DNA of 64,000 bases, from assembly GCF_009765875.1 (NCBI RefSeq), contig NZ_LMUP01000004.1:62001-126000 (forward strand), in the 5' to 3' direction. A program made the translations under genes and the position numbers. The notes under the pieces are model-generated. The model saw nothing but the letters and a program-made list of their open reading frames with translations. It searched no databases and was not told the DNA's origin. Positions within the stretch are counted from its first letter, which is position 1, and every line of letters begins with the position of its first letter. Shown one piece after another: positions 1 through 9,834 of the stretch. The DNA is from Pedobacter sp. L105 (GTDB lineage Bacteria > Bacteroidota > Bacteroidia > Sphingobacteriales > Sphingobacteriaceae).

Positions 1-544
1 CGGCCGCGGCTTCCAGTTCAGTAAGAACAAAATTTAATACAGTGGCCCTTGGGCTTCTGGCAATTACCTTGGCCTGGTCTGGTGTGATCACTCCGGTGAT
101 CAGTGGCACATCGCCCCACCATTTCATTAAATTAAAATAATGCCAGGCCCTGATAAAACGCACTTCACCTTTCATGCCGGCAATCACATCAGCAGTCAGG
201 GTTTTATTCTGGTCTACGTTAGCCAAAAACAGGTTGCAGGAATTTATTCCCGAATAGTAATAGGTCCAGTCGGAAAGAAATTTTGTTGTGGAGGCATTAA
301 AACTTCCGCTTGCAATTGGGTCATTAGTGCTATAGGCATTATCAGACATGTCATCATTAAAAAAATAAAGAGCGCTGGTATACATCAGGCTGTAATTGTT
401 ATTTAATGCGCCATTAACGTTTAAACTGGTTGTCCAGAAATTTAAGTCTGTAAATTTATTTTCAGGTGTCTGATCGAGCTTTTTACAACTGCTTACAGCA
501 AGCAGGGCAAGCGTTGCAAAGAATAATTTTTTAAAATATTTCAT
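1..544 (-). CDS. SusD/RagB-family outer-membrane lipoprotein (partial, C-terminus beyond window edge)
   Basis: Surface glycan-binding partner of the SusC transporter immediately upstream. The ATG lies at 542-544 and about 181 residues are visible before the sequence runs off at base 1. The N-terminus is a lipoprotein signal (MKYFKKLFFATLALLAVSSC) with lipobox cysteine 20. The conserved SusD segment RAWHYFNLMKWWGDVPL is present near residue 135. The start lies 17 bp after the susC stop, so the two are one transcription unit. In this family the mature lipoprotein lids the SusC barrel and binds oligosaccharide. The substrate cannot be read from this fragment. Confidence 0.93.
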   Translation of the reverse strand, partial: MKYFKKLFFATLALLAVSSCKKLDQTPENKFTDLNFWTTSLNVNGALNNNYSLMYTSALYFFNDDMSDNAYSTNDPIASGSFNASTTKFLSDWTYYYSGINSCNLFLANVDQNKTLTADVIAGMKGEVRFIRAWHYFNLMKWWGDVPLITGVITPDQAKVIARSPRATVLNFVLTELEAAA

Positions 545-561
545 GATATATATTTTATGTG

Positions 562-3500
562 TTAAAATGTCAAGTCTAATCCCATTCCATAGAAAATAGG
601 CAATGGATAAGCACGTCCACTATTAGAAGCAGCACCTAATCCTGTGTTGCTATCAAATTCTGAAGTTTCAGGATCTATAAATTTCAGCTTAGTTAGCGTA
701 TATAGATTTTGTCCTATAGCAGATATCCTCAGTTTTTCTATCCCTGCTTTTCTGGTCATTTTTTTAGGGAAGGTATAACCGATGTTAACATTTTTTAACC
801 GTGCATAAGCCGCATTGAGGCTGTAGATATCTGAGCCATCTCTCCAGTTGTTGGTATTGGAATCAGATCCGATAGCGGCAAGTCTTGGATATTTGGCACC
901 TGGATTTGATGGGGTCCAGAAATCAGTCTGATTTTCAAAGAGGGTATTTCCATAATTGTAATGGAAGGGTTCCATATCTTCACCTCTGATAAATTCTGTC
1001 CGTTTACCCACTCCCTGTATAAATATGGAAAGGTCAAATCCTTTTACTGCAACTCTGTAGGTAAAACCAAAAGTGAATTTTGGAAAGGGATTGCCCAGTG
1101 GCACCATATCCTTCTGGTCAATCACACCGTCGTGGTTTTGATCAACATATTTCAGGTCGCCAGGTGCAAGGGTAAGTCCCGTTGGTTTTGCAGAACTTTG
1201 TACTTCTGCTTCGGTCTGGAATATGCCTGCTACTTTATATCCATAATATTGTGTAACAGGGCCGCCTACTTCTCTCAGCAATGAATATTCGCCAAGATTA
1301 TTGATCTGTTGGGTAGCACCATAGCTAAACGCCAGCAGTTTATTGCTGCTATTGGCAATATTAAAGCTGAAGTTATGCGTAAACTCATTTGTTTTGAAGG
1401 TATAAGCTACAGTAGCTTCCCATCCGCGGTTTCCAACTTTAGAGATATTATAATCCGGGAAACCCGCACCAAAAAGTGCCGGAACATCCGAACGCGGGGC
1501 AAGGATATCCTTGGTTACTTTATTAAAATAATCGAATGATACATTTAATTTGTTATCCAGGAAAGCCGCATCCATCGCAATATTCAGCGTAGCCGCCCGC
1601 TCCCAGGTTAAATCTGGATTACCTAAATTATAACCCGATCCGCCTACCACGGAATTGTTAAAACCATAGGCATTCTGATACGGGAAATAGGTGGTTTGAT
1701 ATTGATAGGCATTTACATTCTGGTTTCCTAAAACACCATAAGAAGCCCTGAACTTTAAGGTATTTACTACATTCTTAATCGATTTCATAAACGACTCTTC
1801 TGAAGCTACCCATGAACCTGAAATAGATGGAAAGAAGCCCCATCTATGGCCTGCTGCAAATTTTGAAGACCCATCCTCCCTAAAATCGCCTTCCAGGAGA
1901 TAGCGGTCTTTATAGGAATAGTTTAAACGCCCAAAAAAGGAATCCAGACTGGTTGCTGAGGTTATATTATTGGGGCCATTGTTACTATTGTAAGAACTGG
2001 AGGCATCCAGGATAGTTCCCGTAGTAGGGATACCCAATTGCGGATCTGTATATAGCTCCTGCAATTGAAAACCAGATGAACTATACGACTCATTGGATAT
2101 GCCTAACAGCACTTTAAATTTATGGTCGTTGATCTGTTTGTTGTATTCCATGAATACCTGAGAGTTTAACAAAAGCTGTTTAGAACTGTTGTCAAATACC
2201 GGCAGGTTATCCCCTGAAACACCCGAAGGGTAATTATTAACCTGTAGTGTTCTCGAATAATCGCTGTTATCCGTAACCGTAGCACCTACTATTCCGGTTA
2301 ATTTAAGGTCTTTGGTGATGCTCAGCTGTCCGTTTAGCGTACCAAAAAACTCATCATTATTGGTTAAGTTGTAACCACCCTGCTCTATTGAGCCCAATAC
2401 ATTGAATTGTGAAGCTACAGGATTAGTCAGGTAACGTCCCTGAGCGTCCTGCCAGCTATAATTGTAAGGCACACGGTCAGCATCTGCAAAAATATTATTA
2501 TCACCTGCCGTGTTTGTTTTGTTCTGTGTTTTGCTATAACTTAAGATCAGGTTCACTTTTAACTTCCCGATAATGGAAGTCTGATTCATACGCAGATTAT
2601 ATTTCTGATAACCAAAGGCGCTTCCTGAACCACCGTTACCATCAATATTACTTCCCTGGTCCTGGTAACCACCAGAAATAAAGTAAGAACTGGTAGGGCC
2701 ACCTCCGCTAATCGCTACATTATAAGATTGCAAGGGCGCATTTCTCAGCACATGTTGTGCATCCCAGGTACCATTACCCTGATCCTTTAACTGCTGGATC
2801 TGCTCTGGGGTATAGGCAGGTGGTAAACCTGAATTAACCAGGGATTCATTTTTATAATAGGCATTATCCGAGGCGTCTACCTTTTTGAGGAGCACATCCG
2901 GATGCTGAATGCCGTAACTGTTATTAAAACTTATTGACGGTTTCTGATTAACGCTACCGCTTTTGGTAGTTACCAAAATAACCCCATTAGCCGCACGAGA
3001 TCCATAGATGGCAGCCGATCCGGCATCTTTTAAGATGGAAACGCTGGCCACATCATTTGGGTTTAGCGTGTTGATATTTCCACCAACAATACCATCGATT
3101 ACTACCAACGGCGAGTTGTCACCTGTAGTACCTACCCCACGAATGTTCAGGTTAGGAGTGCTACCAGGGTCAAGTGAATTTTGCTGGATGATTAAATTTG
3201 GTGCTTCTCCCTGTAAGGCCTGCAATACATTCAGTACCGGCTTATCTTCAATATCTTTTGCCGTTACCTGATTTACAGCACCTGTTAACGACATTTTGGT
3301 TTGTGTACCATAACCCACTACTACCACTTCGTTCAGATTTTTATTGTCTTCCTTCAGTTTAACATTGATTGAATTACTATCTGAAACCGGCATTTCCTGT
3401 ACTACAAAACCAATAAAAGAAAATACAAGGACAGCGTCTTTATCAGCCACAGAGATTGCATACTTTCCATTGGAATCTGTACTAACCCCATTTTGAGTAC

Positions 3501-3960
3501 CTTTTTCTTTAATACTTACTCCAACTAAAGGTCCTCCGGTATCATCGGTGACCTTACCTGTAATCACCTTTTTCGTAGCCTTAATACCTGGCGTTACAGG
3601 TTTTTTAGTAATTAGAATGGAGTTATTTTCAATGCTGTACACCAAAGGCTGGTTAGCAAAGCAGACATCCAGGGCTTGTTTTAAGCTCATATTCTGGAGA
3701 TTTAAAGTTACAGGTCCCGACTGCTTTAAATCGTCTGCATTATACAAAAAGTCATAACCCGTTTGGGTCTGAATCTTTTCAAAAACCTCTTTAATCGTCG
3801 CGTTCTTGACTTTTAAAGTAACCTGCTGTGCGTACGTTGCTGCAGAGACCTGTAAGATGGTCGCTGTGAGCAAAACAAGGGTTAATTTCATGATGAGCAA
3901 TGGTTTATACATATAGCAAGGGAGCTTCCTATAGGTGAAATCGGTAAAATTTTTATACAT
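562..3960 (-). CDS. SusC/RagA-family TonB-linked outer-membrane receptor with STN domain
   Basis: TonB-dependent outer-membrane importer of about 1132 residues. Order of parts: an N-terminal extension and signal peptide with a hydrophobic core at residues 25-44, an STN (secretin/TonB N-terminal) domain near 46-118, a CarboxypepD_reg-like beta-sandwich near 132-205, then plug and barrel. The SusC hallmarks EVVVVGYGTQ and LKDAGSAAIYGSRAANGV are visible. The STN domain marks receptors that signal through FecR to an ECF sigma factor, and exactly those genes lie upstream (4097-5981). An alternative start at Met24 (MKLTLVLL) would give a more ordinary signal peptide, but longer N-termini are common in this family. 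A glycan is the likely cargo because SusD follows. Confidence 0.95.
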   Translation of the reverse strand: MYKNFTDFTYRKLPCYMYKPLLIMKLTLVLLTATILQVSAATYAQQVTLKVKNATIKEVFEKIQTQTGYDFLYNADDLKQSGPVTLNLQNMSLKQALDVCFANQPLVYSIENNSILITKKPVTPGIKATKKVITGKVTDDTGGPLVGVSIKEKGTQNGVSTDSNGKYAISVADKDAVLVFSFIGFVVQEMPVSDSNSINVKLKEDNKNLNEVVVVGYGTQTKMSLTGAVNQVTAKDIEDKPVLNVLQALQGEAPNLIIQQNSLDPGSTPNLNIRGVGTTGDNSPLVVIDGIVGGNINTLNPNDVASVSILKDAGSAAIYGSRAANGVILVTTKSGSVNQKPSISFNNSYGIQHPDVLLKKVDASDNAYYKNESLVNSGLPPAYTPEQIQQLKDQGNGTWDAQHVLRNAPLQSYNVAISGGGPTSSYFISGGYQDQGSNIDGNGGSGSAFGYQKYNLRMNQTSIIGKLKVNLILSYSKTQNKTNTAGDNNIFADADRVPYNYSWQDAQGRYLTNPVASQFNVLGSIEQGGYNLTNNDEFFGTLNGQLSITKDLKLTGIVGATVTDNSDYSRTLQVNNYPSGVSGDNLPVFDNSSKQLLLNSQVFMEYNKQINDHKFKVLLGISNESYSSSGFQLQELYTDPQLGIPTTGTILDASSSYNSNNGPNNITSATSLDSFFGRLNYSYKDRYLLEGDFREDGSSKFAAGHRWGFFPSISGSWVASEESFMKSIKNVVNTLKFRASYGVLGNQNVNAYQYQTTYFPYQNAYGFNNSVVGGSGYNLGNPDLTWERAATLNIAMDAAFLDNKLNVSFDYFNKVTKDILAPRSDVPALFGAGFPDYNISKVGNRGWEATVAYTFKTNEFTHNFSFNIANSSNKLLAFSYGATQQINNLGEYSLLREVGGPVTQYYGYKVAGIFQTEAEVQSSAKPTGLTLAPGDLKYVDQNHDGVIDQKDMVPLGNPFPKFTFGFTYRVAVKGFDLSIFIQGVGKRTEFIRGEDMEPFHYNYGNTLFENQTDFWTPSNPGAKYPRLAAIGSDSNTNNWRDGSDIYSLNAAYARLKNVNIGYTFPKKMTRKAGIEKLRISAIGQNLYTLTKLKFIDPETSEFDSNTGLGAASNSGRAYPLPIFYGMGLDLTF

Positions 3961-4035
3961 TTGGTTGCTTGGTTATTTGATTAATCGTGTTAGCTACAAT
4001 TGATTGGGATTATCTGGCAAAGCCCTTGGGCGGAT

Positions 4036-4064
4036 AACCAGGGGCGGTTCGAACGCTCCTGGTT
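4036..4064. other. hairpin between fecR-like gene and susC
   Basis: The left arm AACCAGGGGCG (4036-4046) pairs with CGCTCCTGGTT (4054-4064) at 10 of 11 positions around a 7-nt loop. It lies in the leader between the anti-sigma gene and susC. No T-run follows on the minus strand, so it is not a standard intrinsic terminator. It could tune read-through from the regulator genes into susC. Confidence 0.45.
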
Positions 4065-4096
4065 AATTATGTTTACAGATAACCGTTTTGAATGAA

Positions 4097-5296
4097 TTAC
4101 TCCATAACAGTTATCCTCCTCCCTATGATTTTAAAATGAACTTTTCCAACTCTTTCCAGATGATGTAACAGTTCAACAATACTTTTCGACCGGAAATATG
4201 TTCCTCCAAAATTTTGATCTGTGATGGTACCCTGATAATCAATATCCACATCATACCAGCGTGAAACCTTTTTCATGATATTTCTGATATTCTCATCGTT
4301 AAAGGTGAAATATCCGTTCTTCCAGGCCATGACATCATCAATATTGGCTGCAGACACAGCAATATGATCAGAGCTGTAATTAACCACAGCCTGTTGCCCG
4401 GGAATGATGAATAATTGCGATTTATTTTTTGTGACTTGTACAGATCCTTCTAATAACGTAGTTGTAATCTGCTCTTCATCACTGTAGCCCGAAATATTAA
4501 AGTGGGTCCCCACCACTTTAACCTCTACCGAGTTGATATCTACATAAAAAGGCTTATGTTTATCTTTTGTGACTTCAAAGTAGGCTTCGCCAGTTAGTTT
4601 AACATGGCGCTCGTTACCAGTAAAGGCTACAGGATAACTGATGGAAGATGCTGCATTTAACCAAACTTTGGTGCCATCCGGTAAAACAACCTGGTATTCG
4701 CCACCCTTGGGAGTAGTTAATGTATTATAGTTTTCTTTATTATCTGCAGCCTGCAAAGTATTTTTGCCATGGTATACAATTTCTCCGCTTCGTGTTTTAA
4801 CTACGCTACTACCACCAGCTTTGGCCAGTACGCCATTTCCTGCGTCTTCAAGCAAAATAACGCGTCCGTTACCCATAACCAGGGTTGCTTTTTTACTACC
4901 TGGCACAATAACAGATGATGGATTTGCAGCGAGTTGAGCTGGAATTTTTGTTGGACGGCTGTGGCGGACTGCAAATAATCCTAAGGTTGAAACTATTAAA
5001 ATTGCCGCGGCAATTTGCAACCAGGATTTTTGATAAAATTTAATGATTTCAGGTTCAGGGACAGCTGCAGTTTTTGTAAATCTTGGATCTGATTTAATAC
5101 GAATTAGCACATCGTCGGACTGTTTTCCTTTGAATACAGGCCCCTCATCCAGCCTCAGTAATCCTTCTTCTATAAGATCTGTGACTTCATCAGTACTGGC
5201 ATTATTTAAATAATTTAACAAATCGTTACCATCAGCACTGTTGATTGTGTTATCGAGGTACTCCCGTAATAAACGGCGTAACGTTTCTTTTTTCAT
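4097..5296 (-). CDS. FecR-family anti-sigma factor
   Basis: Inner-membrane anti-sigma factor, about 399 residues from the ATG at 5294-5296 (MKKETLRRLLREYLDN). An in-frame start 18 codons upstream exists, but its extra residues do not look like this family. The cytoplasmic N-terminal domain is followed by one membrane helix (WLQIAAAILIVSTLGLFAV, about residues 92-110) and a periplasmic FecR domain with GGEYQVVLPDGTKVWLNAAS. A C-terminal DUF4974/STN-like segment includes ENIRNIMKKVSRWYDVDIDY. In this family the periplasmic part senses the STN domain of the partner SusC and releases the sigma factor encoded just upstream at 5391-5981. Confidence 0.93.
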   Translation of the reverse strand: MKKETLRRLLREYLDNTINSADGNDLLNYLNNASTDEVTDLIEEGLLRLDEGPVFKGKQSDDVLIRIKSDPRFTKTAAVPEPEIIKFYQKSWLQIAAAILIVSTLGLFAVRHSRPTKIPAQLAANPSSVIVPGSKKATLVMGNGRVILLEDAGNGVLAKAGGSSVVKTRSGEIVYHGKNTLQAADNKENYNTLTTPKGGEYQVVLPDGTKVWLNAASSISYPVAFTGNERHVKLTGEAYFEVTKDKHKPFYVDINSVEVKVVGTHFNISGYSDEEQITTTLLEGSVQVTKNKSQLFIIPGQQAVVNYSSDHIAVSAANIDDVMAWKNGYFTFNDENIRNIMKKVSRWYDVDIDYQGTITDQNFGGTYFRSKSIVELLHHLERVGKVHFKIIGRRITVME

Positions 5297-5390
5297 ATTA
5301 TATTTGGTTAGTGTCCAACCGGGGAGGCTGGCTTTATAAGTAGAGAACACGCCAAACAGGCGATAGGACTAGTTGAAAAATAAAAAAATA

Positions 5391-5981
5391 TTATCGACGG
5401 AAAAATAATAGGCTGAGATAAACAAAATCAACCGCATTAAGGTGGGACCTTAATGTTTTTAAAGCCTCAACCATGTGGTTTTTTACCGTATTTGGGGAGA
5501 TATTATGTTGTTCGGCAATCTCTTTATAAGAGAGCCCATCCACGCGGCTCAGCTTGAACACCAGCTTTTGCTGACGGGGTAATTTTTCAATAATCCTTTC
5601 TGCATATTGCTCCAGATCACGCACAAATATTTCTTCTTCTGTATTATTGTGCCCCTCTGCAACAGAGTGGAATAGTTTTTCAGCAAGGTCTGTTGATTTG
5701 CAGATTTGTCTTAAAGTATTCAATGAAAGCCGCTTTGCAATGACAAATAAATAAAGCCAGATGTTGCCATCAGCATCTAGTTTTTCTCTACTCAGCCAAA
5801 GGCTAATAAAAGTTTCCTGAACGATCTCTTCACTTTGCGCTCTGTCTTTGAGAAAACGAAATGCAATTCTATAAACCTTTTCACTGTAAAGATCATAGAT
5901 CGTTGTAAATGCAGACTCATTGCCTGCAATTAACTCTTTAATACTGCTCCCGTCAATAAATTTGTTATTCACCTTTCGCAA
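5391..5981 (-). CDS. RNA polymerase sigma-70 factor, ECF subfamily
   Basis: ECF sigma factor of about 196 residues. Region 2 contains YRIAFRFLKDRAQSEEIVQETF and region 4 the helix-turn-helix LSYKEIAEQHNISPNTVKNHM. The assigned start is a TTG (5979-5981). A GTG three codons later is an alternative, and no nearby ATG fits. It is followed by the FecR anti-sigma gene, then susC and susD, the usual order for a receptor-signalled Bacteroidota uptake locus. It most likely drives transcription of the susCD pair when the receptor is occupied. Confidence 0.9.
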   Translation of the reverse strand: MRKVNNKFIDGSSIKELIAGNESAFTTIYDLYSEKVYRIAFRFLKDRAQSEEIVQETFISLWLSREKLDADGNIWLYLFVIAKRLSLNTLRQICKSTDLAEKLFHSVAEGHNNTEEEIFVRDLEQYAERIIEKLPRQQKLVFKLSRVDGLSYKEIAEQHNISPNTVKNHMVEALKTLRSHLNAVDFVYLSLLFFRR

Positions 5982-6112
5982 AATAAATATATTTGGTGAG
6001 TTAAATCTAACAAATTATTTTTTGTCTTGACAAAATATTTATAATAATAATACAGTCAGATGATATTTGAATTGAGCATGGTAACAAGCTTTTCCGGAGA
6101 ATCAGAAATCCC

Positions 6113-6718
6113 TTATTCAGGCTTCTGCGGTACTTCTTCTGATTTTTTGGCATTTTTTGTCCTTAGTTTACTTAAAAATTCTGCCGAAATACCCAGATAC
6201 GAAGCAATGTAGTGTTGTGGTACCCTTTGTGGGATAGTGGGATACCGCTTAACAAACTCCAGGTATTTTTCCATCGCAGTTCTGGAAATTGTTTTATACA
6301 AACGCTTTTGCATAACTGTAAGATGCCGCTGCAGCATCAATCGAAACATCCGTTCCAACTTAGGTATACTGGACAGCAGTTGTTCCTTCGAGTCGCGGGT
6401 TAAGATCAGCAATTCGCAATCCTCCAGGGTTTCAATGTACATATCACAGGGAGACCGGTCCTGGAAACTGGCCAAATCGCTTACCCACCAATCTTCAATA
6501 GCAAATTGTAAGGTAACCTCAGCCCCATTCCCGTCTATGATGTACTCGCGTATACAACCTTTATTTACATATGCTTCAAAATTGCAAACATCGCCGGCTT
6601 GCAGCATGCGGGTCCTTTTAGGTACTTTTCGGTATTCCAATATGGAATTAAAAAGGACAGTTTCTTCCGGCGTTAAACTTACCGAGCGTGCCGCATATTC
6701 ATTAATATTTTGAAACAT
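6113..6718 (-). CDS. Crp/Fnr-family transcriptional regulator
   Basis: Regulator of 201 residues with an N-terminal cyclic-nucleotide-binding-type beta-barrel (MLQAGDVCNFEAYVNKGCIREY) and a C-terminal helix-turn-helix (HYIASYLGISAEFLSKLRTK). No Fnr-style N-terminal cysteine cluster is present, so an iron-sulfur oxygen sensor is unlikely. The effector is unknown. The start is the ATG at 6716-6718. It is divergent from the GlcG-like/aldo-keto reductase/GH30 run that begins about 150 bp away, so it may control that run. That link is inference from position only. Confidence 0.88.
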   Translation of the reverse strand: MFQNINEYAARSVSLTPEETVLFNSILEYRKVPKRTRMLQAGDVCNFEAYVNKGCIREYIIDGNGAEVTLQFAIEDWWVSDLASFQDRSPCDMYIETLEDCELLILTRDSKEQLLSSIPKLERMFRLMLQRHLTVMQKRLYKTISRTAMEKYLEFVKRYPTIPQRVPQHYIASYLGISAEFLSKLRTKNAKKSEEVPQKPE

Positions 6719-6869
6719 GATTCAAATGTAAGTTTTGATCTGGTTATAGCAACTAATCTTCGCCCGTAATAATTTCATTTCTTGTTCCAGTTCAATGGAT
6801 TTTCAGGAAAGATGCTTCAAATTTACAGGATTAAATTATCCGATAACTACAATAAACCTTTACATTCAC

Positions 6870-7316
6870 ATGGGCGAACAGAATTTAGATGCCATCATCA
6901 ACAGTGCTTTTATTGAAATTGAAAAGCTGATACCAGCTTATATGAAGGAGGAGGCCGACCGGTCGATTTCTAACGGGAACCTGGCTGTCTGTATCATTGC
7001 CAGTGACGGAACTGTTTATGGAAAGTTATTTGGCACCGATAAAGCACGCTTACGTTCGTCTTATAAATTAGCCTGGACTAAGGCCAGCCAGGTTTGGCTA
7101 ACAGGCGTTAAAACCGGCGAATATGAACGAATGGTTTTTAATAAAGAGGTTGAAGAAGACAGCAACGGCATTGACGCACCTGACCTAATAGGATGGGAAG
7201 GCGGACAGCCTTTGATTTTGCCTGACGGAACAAAGCTTTCGGTAGGCTTTAGTGGCTTTCGAGGAGTAACCGATCTGGAAATTATGCTGAAGGCATTCGA
7301 CCTGTACACGAATTAA
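6870..7316 (+). CDS. GlcG/HbpS-like (heme-binding-type) protein
   Basis: A small soluble protein of about 148 residues from the ATG at 6870 (MGEQNLDAIINSAF). An in-frame ATG at 6795 would add 25 residues that do not resemble the family. The layout fits the GlcG/HbpS fold: an N-terminal helix, a strand with SDGTVYGKLFGTDKARLRSS, a helix with KLAWTKASQVWLTGVKTG, and a C-terminal GGQPLILPDGTKLSVGFSGFRG. Members are found fused to or beside sugar and glycolate oxidation genes, and some bind heme. The exact role is unknown. It is 18 bp before the aldo/keto reductase and is probably co-transcribed with it. Confidence 0.65.
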   Translation: MGEQNLDAIINSAFIEIEKLIPAYMKEEADRSISNGNLAVCIIASDGTVYGKLFGTDKARLRSSYKLAWTKASQVWLTGVKTGEYERMVFNKEVEEDSNGIDAPDLIGWEGGQPLILPDGTKLSVGFSGFRGVTDLEIMLKAFDLYTN

Positions 7317-7334
7317 TCAATTATAAAGAATAAT

Positions 7335-8330
7335 ATGACTTATCTACCCAAACCAAGCCGTTACCAGGACATGGAATATCGCCGTTGCGGCAATAGCGGA
7401 CTGAAACTACCAGCCGTATCACTCGGTCTGTGGCATAATTTCGGTGGCATCGACAGCCTTGAAAATGCCCGTAACATCCTGCGATTAGCTTTTGATAGTG
7501 GCATTACCCATTTTGACCTGGCCAATAATTACGGCCCTCCTGCCGGTTCGGCAGAAGAAACTTTCGGACATATCTATAAAGATGATTTTAAACGCTACCG
7601 GGATGAACTGGTGATTTCAACTAAAGCCGGCTGGGGAATGTGGGAAGGCCCTTATGGCGACCTGGGTTCAAAGAAATATCTGGTGGCAAGTCTTGATCAA
7701 AGTTTAAAACGTATGGGACTGGATTATGTAGATATCTACTACCACCATCGCCCTGATGCTGAAACCCCTTTAGAAGAAACTATGGGCGCATTAGACCTTT
7801 TGGTTCGCCAGGGAAAGGCTTTATATGTAGGTATATCAAGTTATAGTGCTTCAGAAACAGAGAAAGCCATTGCTGTGCTGAAAGATTTAGGCACCCCTTG
7901 TTTAATTCATCAGCCTAAATATTCGATGTTCGACAGATGGGTTGAAGGAGGTTTACTCAATGTTTTGGGCAATGAAGGTGTGGGCTGCATTCCATTTTCG
8001 CCACTTGCACAAGGGTTGCTCACCAATAAATATTTGAAAGGTATTCCTGAAGGATCAAGGGCTGCAATGCACCGTGGTAATGGCGCTATTGATGAGGACG
8101 CCATCACAGATGATAAGATAGCCAAAGCTGTTAAACTGAATGAACTGGCAGAACAGCGCGGACAAAACCTGGCGCAAATGGCCCTTTCCTGGATACTTAA
8201 GGATAAGCGCATCACGTCAGTATTAATTGGCGCAAGCAGGCCTGAGCAAGTTACCGATTCGATTGGCTGTTTATCTAATACTTCTTTTACAGACGAAGAG
8301 ATTAAGCTGATCGATACTATACTCGCCTAA
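7335..8330 (+). CDS. aldo/keto reductase, YghZ (L-glyceraldehyde 3-phosphate reductase) type
   Basis: NADPH-dependent aldo/keto reductase of 331 residues. The catalytic tetrad is present: Asp61 and Tyr66 in FDLANNYGPP, Lys97 in ISTKAGWG, and His138 in YYHHRP. C-terminal VLIGASRPEQV is the cofactor-binding segment. The N-terminus (YRRCGNSGLKLPAVSLGLWHNFGG) closely resembles E. coli YghZ, which reduces L-glyceraldehyde 3-phosphate and methylglyoxal. The physiological substrate here may instead be a sugar aldehyde made by the neighbouring glycosidase pathway. It starts 18 bp after the GlcG-like gene and ends 16 bp before the GH30 gene, which suggests one operon. Confidence 0.92.
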   Translation: MTYLPKPSRYQDMEYRRCGNSGLKLPAVSLGLWHNFGGIDSLENARNILRLAFDSGITHFDLANNYGPPAGSAEETFGHIYKDDFKRYRDELVISTKAGWGMWEGPYGDLGSKKYLVASLDQSLKRMGLDYVDIYYHHRPDAETPLEETMGALDLLVRQGKALYVGISSYSASETEKAIAVLKDLGTPCLIHQPKYSMFDRWVEGGLLNVLGNEGVGCIPFSPLAQGLLTNKYLKGIPEGSRAAMHRGNGAIDEDAITDDKIAKAVKLNELAEQRGQNLAQMALSWILKDKRITSVLIGASRPEQVTDSIGCLSNTSFTDEEIKLIDTILA

Positions 8331-8346
8331 ATTAACCAAACCAAAT

Positions 8347-9816
8347 ATGAAAAGAGAAGTTTACAGGACAACGTTATGCGTTGTCCTCTCCCTGTTATCA
8401 ACGGGTTTTGCCCGTGCACAAAATACATCCTCATTTGCTGTTGATGGCAAGACAGCCAAAGTGTATGTAACGGCTAAAAATACAGACGATAAGATTAGTC
8501 AAACCGAAACGCTTCAATTTTCCGATTACCCGCAGCCCCTTGAAAAGGAGATCACCATTTTTGTCGATCCTTCGAAAACCTTTCAGACGATGCTTGGCAT
8601 TGGCGGGGCTCTGACAGATGCTTCGGCAGAGGTATTTTACAAAATGCCGAAGAGTTTACAACAGGAATTACTCACCGATTATTATGATAAAAATAAAGGA
8701 ATAGCTTATACTCTTGGACGTACCAATATCCAGAGTTGCGATTTTTCGAGTGACACCTATGCTTATGTAAAAGATGGGGATGTGGCCCTGAATACTTTCA
8801 ACATCAGTCATGATATGAAATATCGTGTACCTTTTATCAAAGAAGTACTGGCTGCTGCCGGCGGAAAACTGACTCTTTTTGCTTCTCCATGGAGTCCCCC
8901 TGCCTGGATGAAGACTAATAATGAGGTTTTACATGGTGGTAAATTAAAGCCAGAGTATGATCAAAGCTGGGCCAATCTTTACGGCAAGTTCATTAGTGCC
9001 TATGAAAAACAAGGCATTCCAATATGGGGCATAACTGTACAGAACGAGGAAATGGCCAGCCAAACCTGGGAATCGTGCATTTATACCGCCGAGGAAGAAC
9101 GTGATTTCATCAAGAATTTTTTAGGCCCTTCCATGAAAAAAGCAGGTTATGGTGATAGGAAGCTCCTGATATGGGACCATAACCGCGACCTGATGTACCA
9201 GCGCGTTAGCACTGTACTGGAAGATCCTGAAGCTGCCAAATATGTATGGGGCGTTGCCTACCATTGGTATGAAGATATCGCTGCAAAAGGCGCAGGAATG
9301 AACTTCGAGAATGAAAGACTGGTAGCCCAGACTTTTCCTGATAAGCCTTTAATGCTTACTGAAGGCTGTGCTGCAGATTTTGATCCCGCGAAATTTACCG
9401 ACTGGAGTTTTGGAGAAAAATATGGACAATCGATGATCAATGATTTTAACATAGGTACAGTAGCCTGGACCGACTGGAATGTTCTTCTTGATGAAAAAGG
9501 AGGCCCTAACCACGTGGGTAATTTCTGTATGGCACCAATTCATTATGACACCACAACAGGTAAGCTGATTTACACCAATGCCTATTATTACCTGGGTCAG
9601 TTCTCTAAATTTATACACCCGGGAGCGAAACGTGTAGCAAGTTCATCCAGCCGCAATAACCTGCTGACCACTGCTTATATGAACACCGATGGCAAACTGG
9701 CTGTGGTAGTAATGAATAAAACTGATGCAGATATTGATTATTCACTGTGGATAAAGGGTAAAGCTGCGAAAACGAAAAGCCTTGCACATTCCATTGCAAC
9801 GGTGGTTATTCAATAA
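8347..9816 (+). CDS. glycoside hydrolase family 30 (glucosylceramidase/beta-1,6-glucanase-like), exported
   Basis: Exported glycosidase of 489 residues with a signal peptide (residues 1-25, cleavage near GFARAQ). The TIM barrel carries the GH30 acid/base Glu234 in VQNEEM and nucleophile Glu339 in LTEGCA. FASPWSPPAWMKTN and NPEAAKYVWGVAYHWY-like segments are typical of the family. A C-terminal beta-sandwich begins near LGQFSKFIHPGAKR. GH30 members include beta-1,6-glucanases, glucosylceramidases and xylanases. The GH76 neighbour makes a fungal-wall beta-1,6-glucan substrate attractive, but this is inference. It is probably the last gene of the run starting at 6870. Confidence 0.92.
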   Translation: MKREVYRTTLCVVLSLLSTGFARAQNTSSFAVDGKTAKVYVTAKNTDDKISQTETLQFSDYPQPLEKEITIFVDPSKTFQTMLGIGGALTDASAEVFYKMPKSLQQELLTDYYDKNKGIAYTLGRTNIQSCDFSSDTYAYVKDGDVALNTFNISHDMKYRVPFIKEVLAAAGGKLTLFASPWSPPAWMKTNNEVLHGGKLKPEYDQSWANLYGKFISAYEKQGIPIWGITVQNEEMASQTWESCIYTAEEERDFIKNFLGPSMKKAGYGDRKLLIWDHNRDLMYQRVSTVLEDPEAAKYVWGVAYHWYEDIAAKGAGMNFENERLVAQTFPDKPLMLTEGCAADFDPAKFTDWSFGEKYGQSMINDFNIGTVAWTDWNVLLDEKGGPNHVGNFCMAPIHYDTTTGKLIYTNAYYYLGQFSKFIHPGAKRVASSSSRNNLLTTAYMNTDGKLAVVVMNKTDADIDYSLWIKGKAAKTKSLAHSIATVVIQ

Positions 9817-9834
9817 TTGAATGTGAAAGATATT

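Noticed and set aside
140..406. Plus-strand frame inside susD
   Set aside because: Shadow of the SusD coding frame, which carries clear family motifs.
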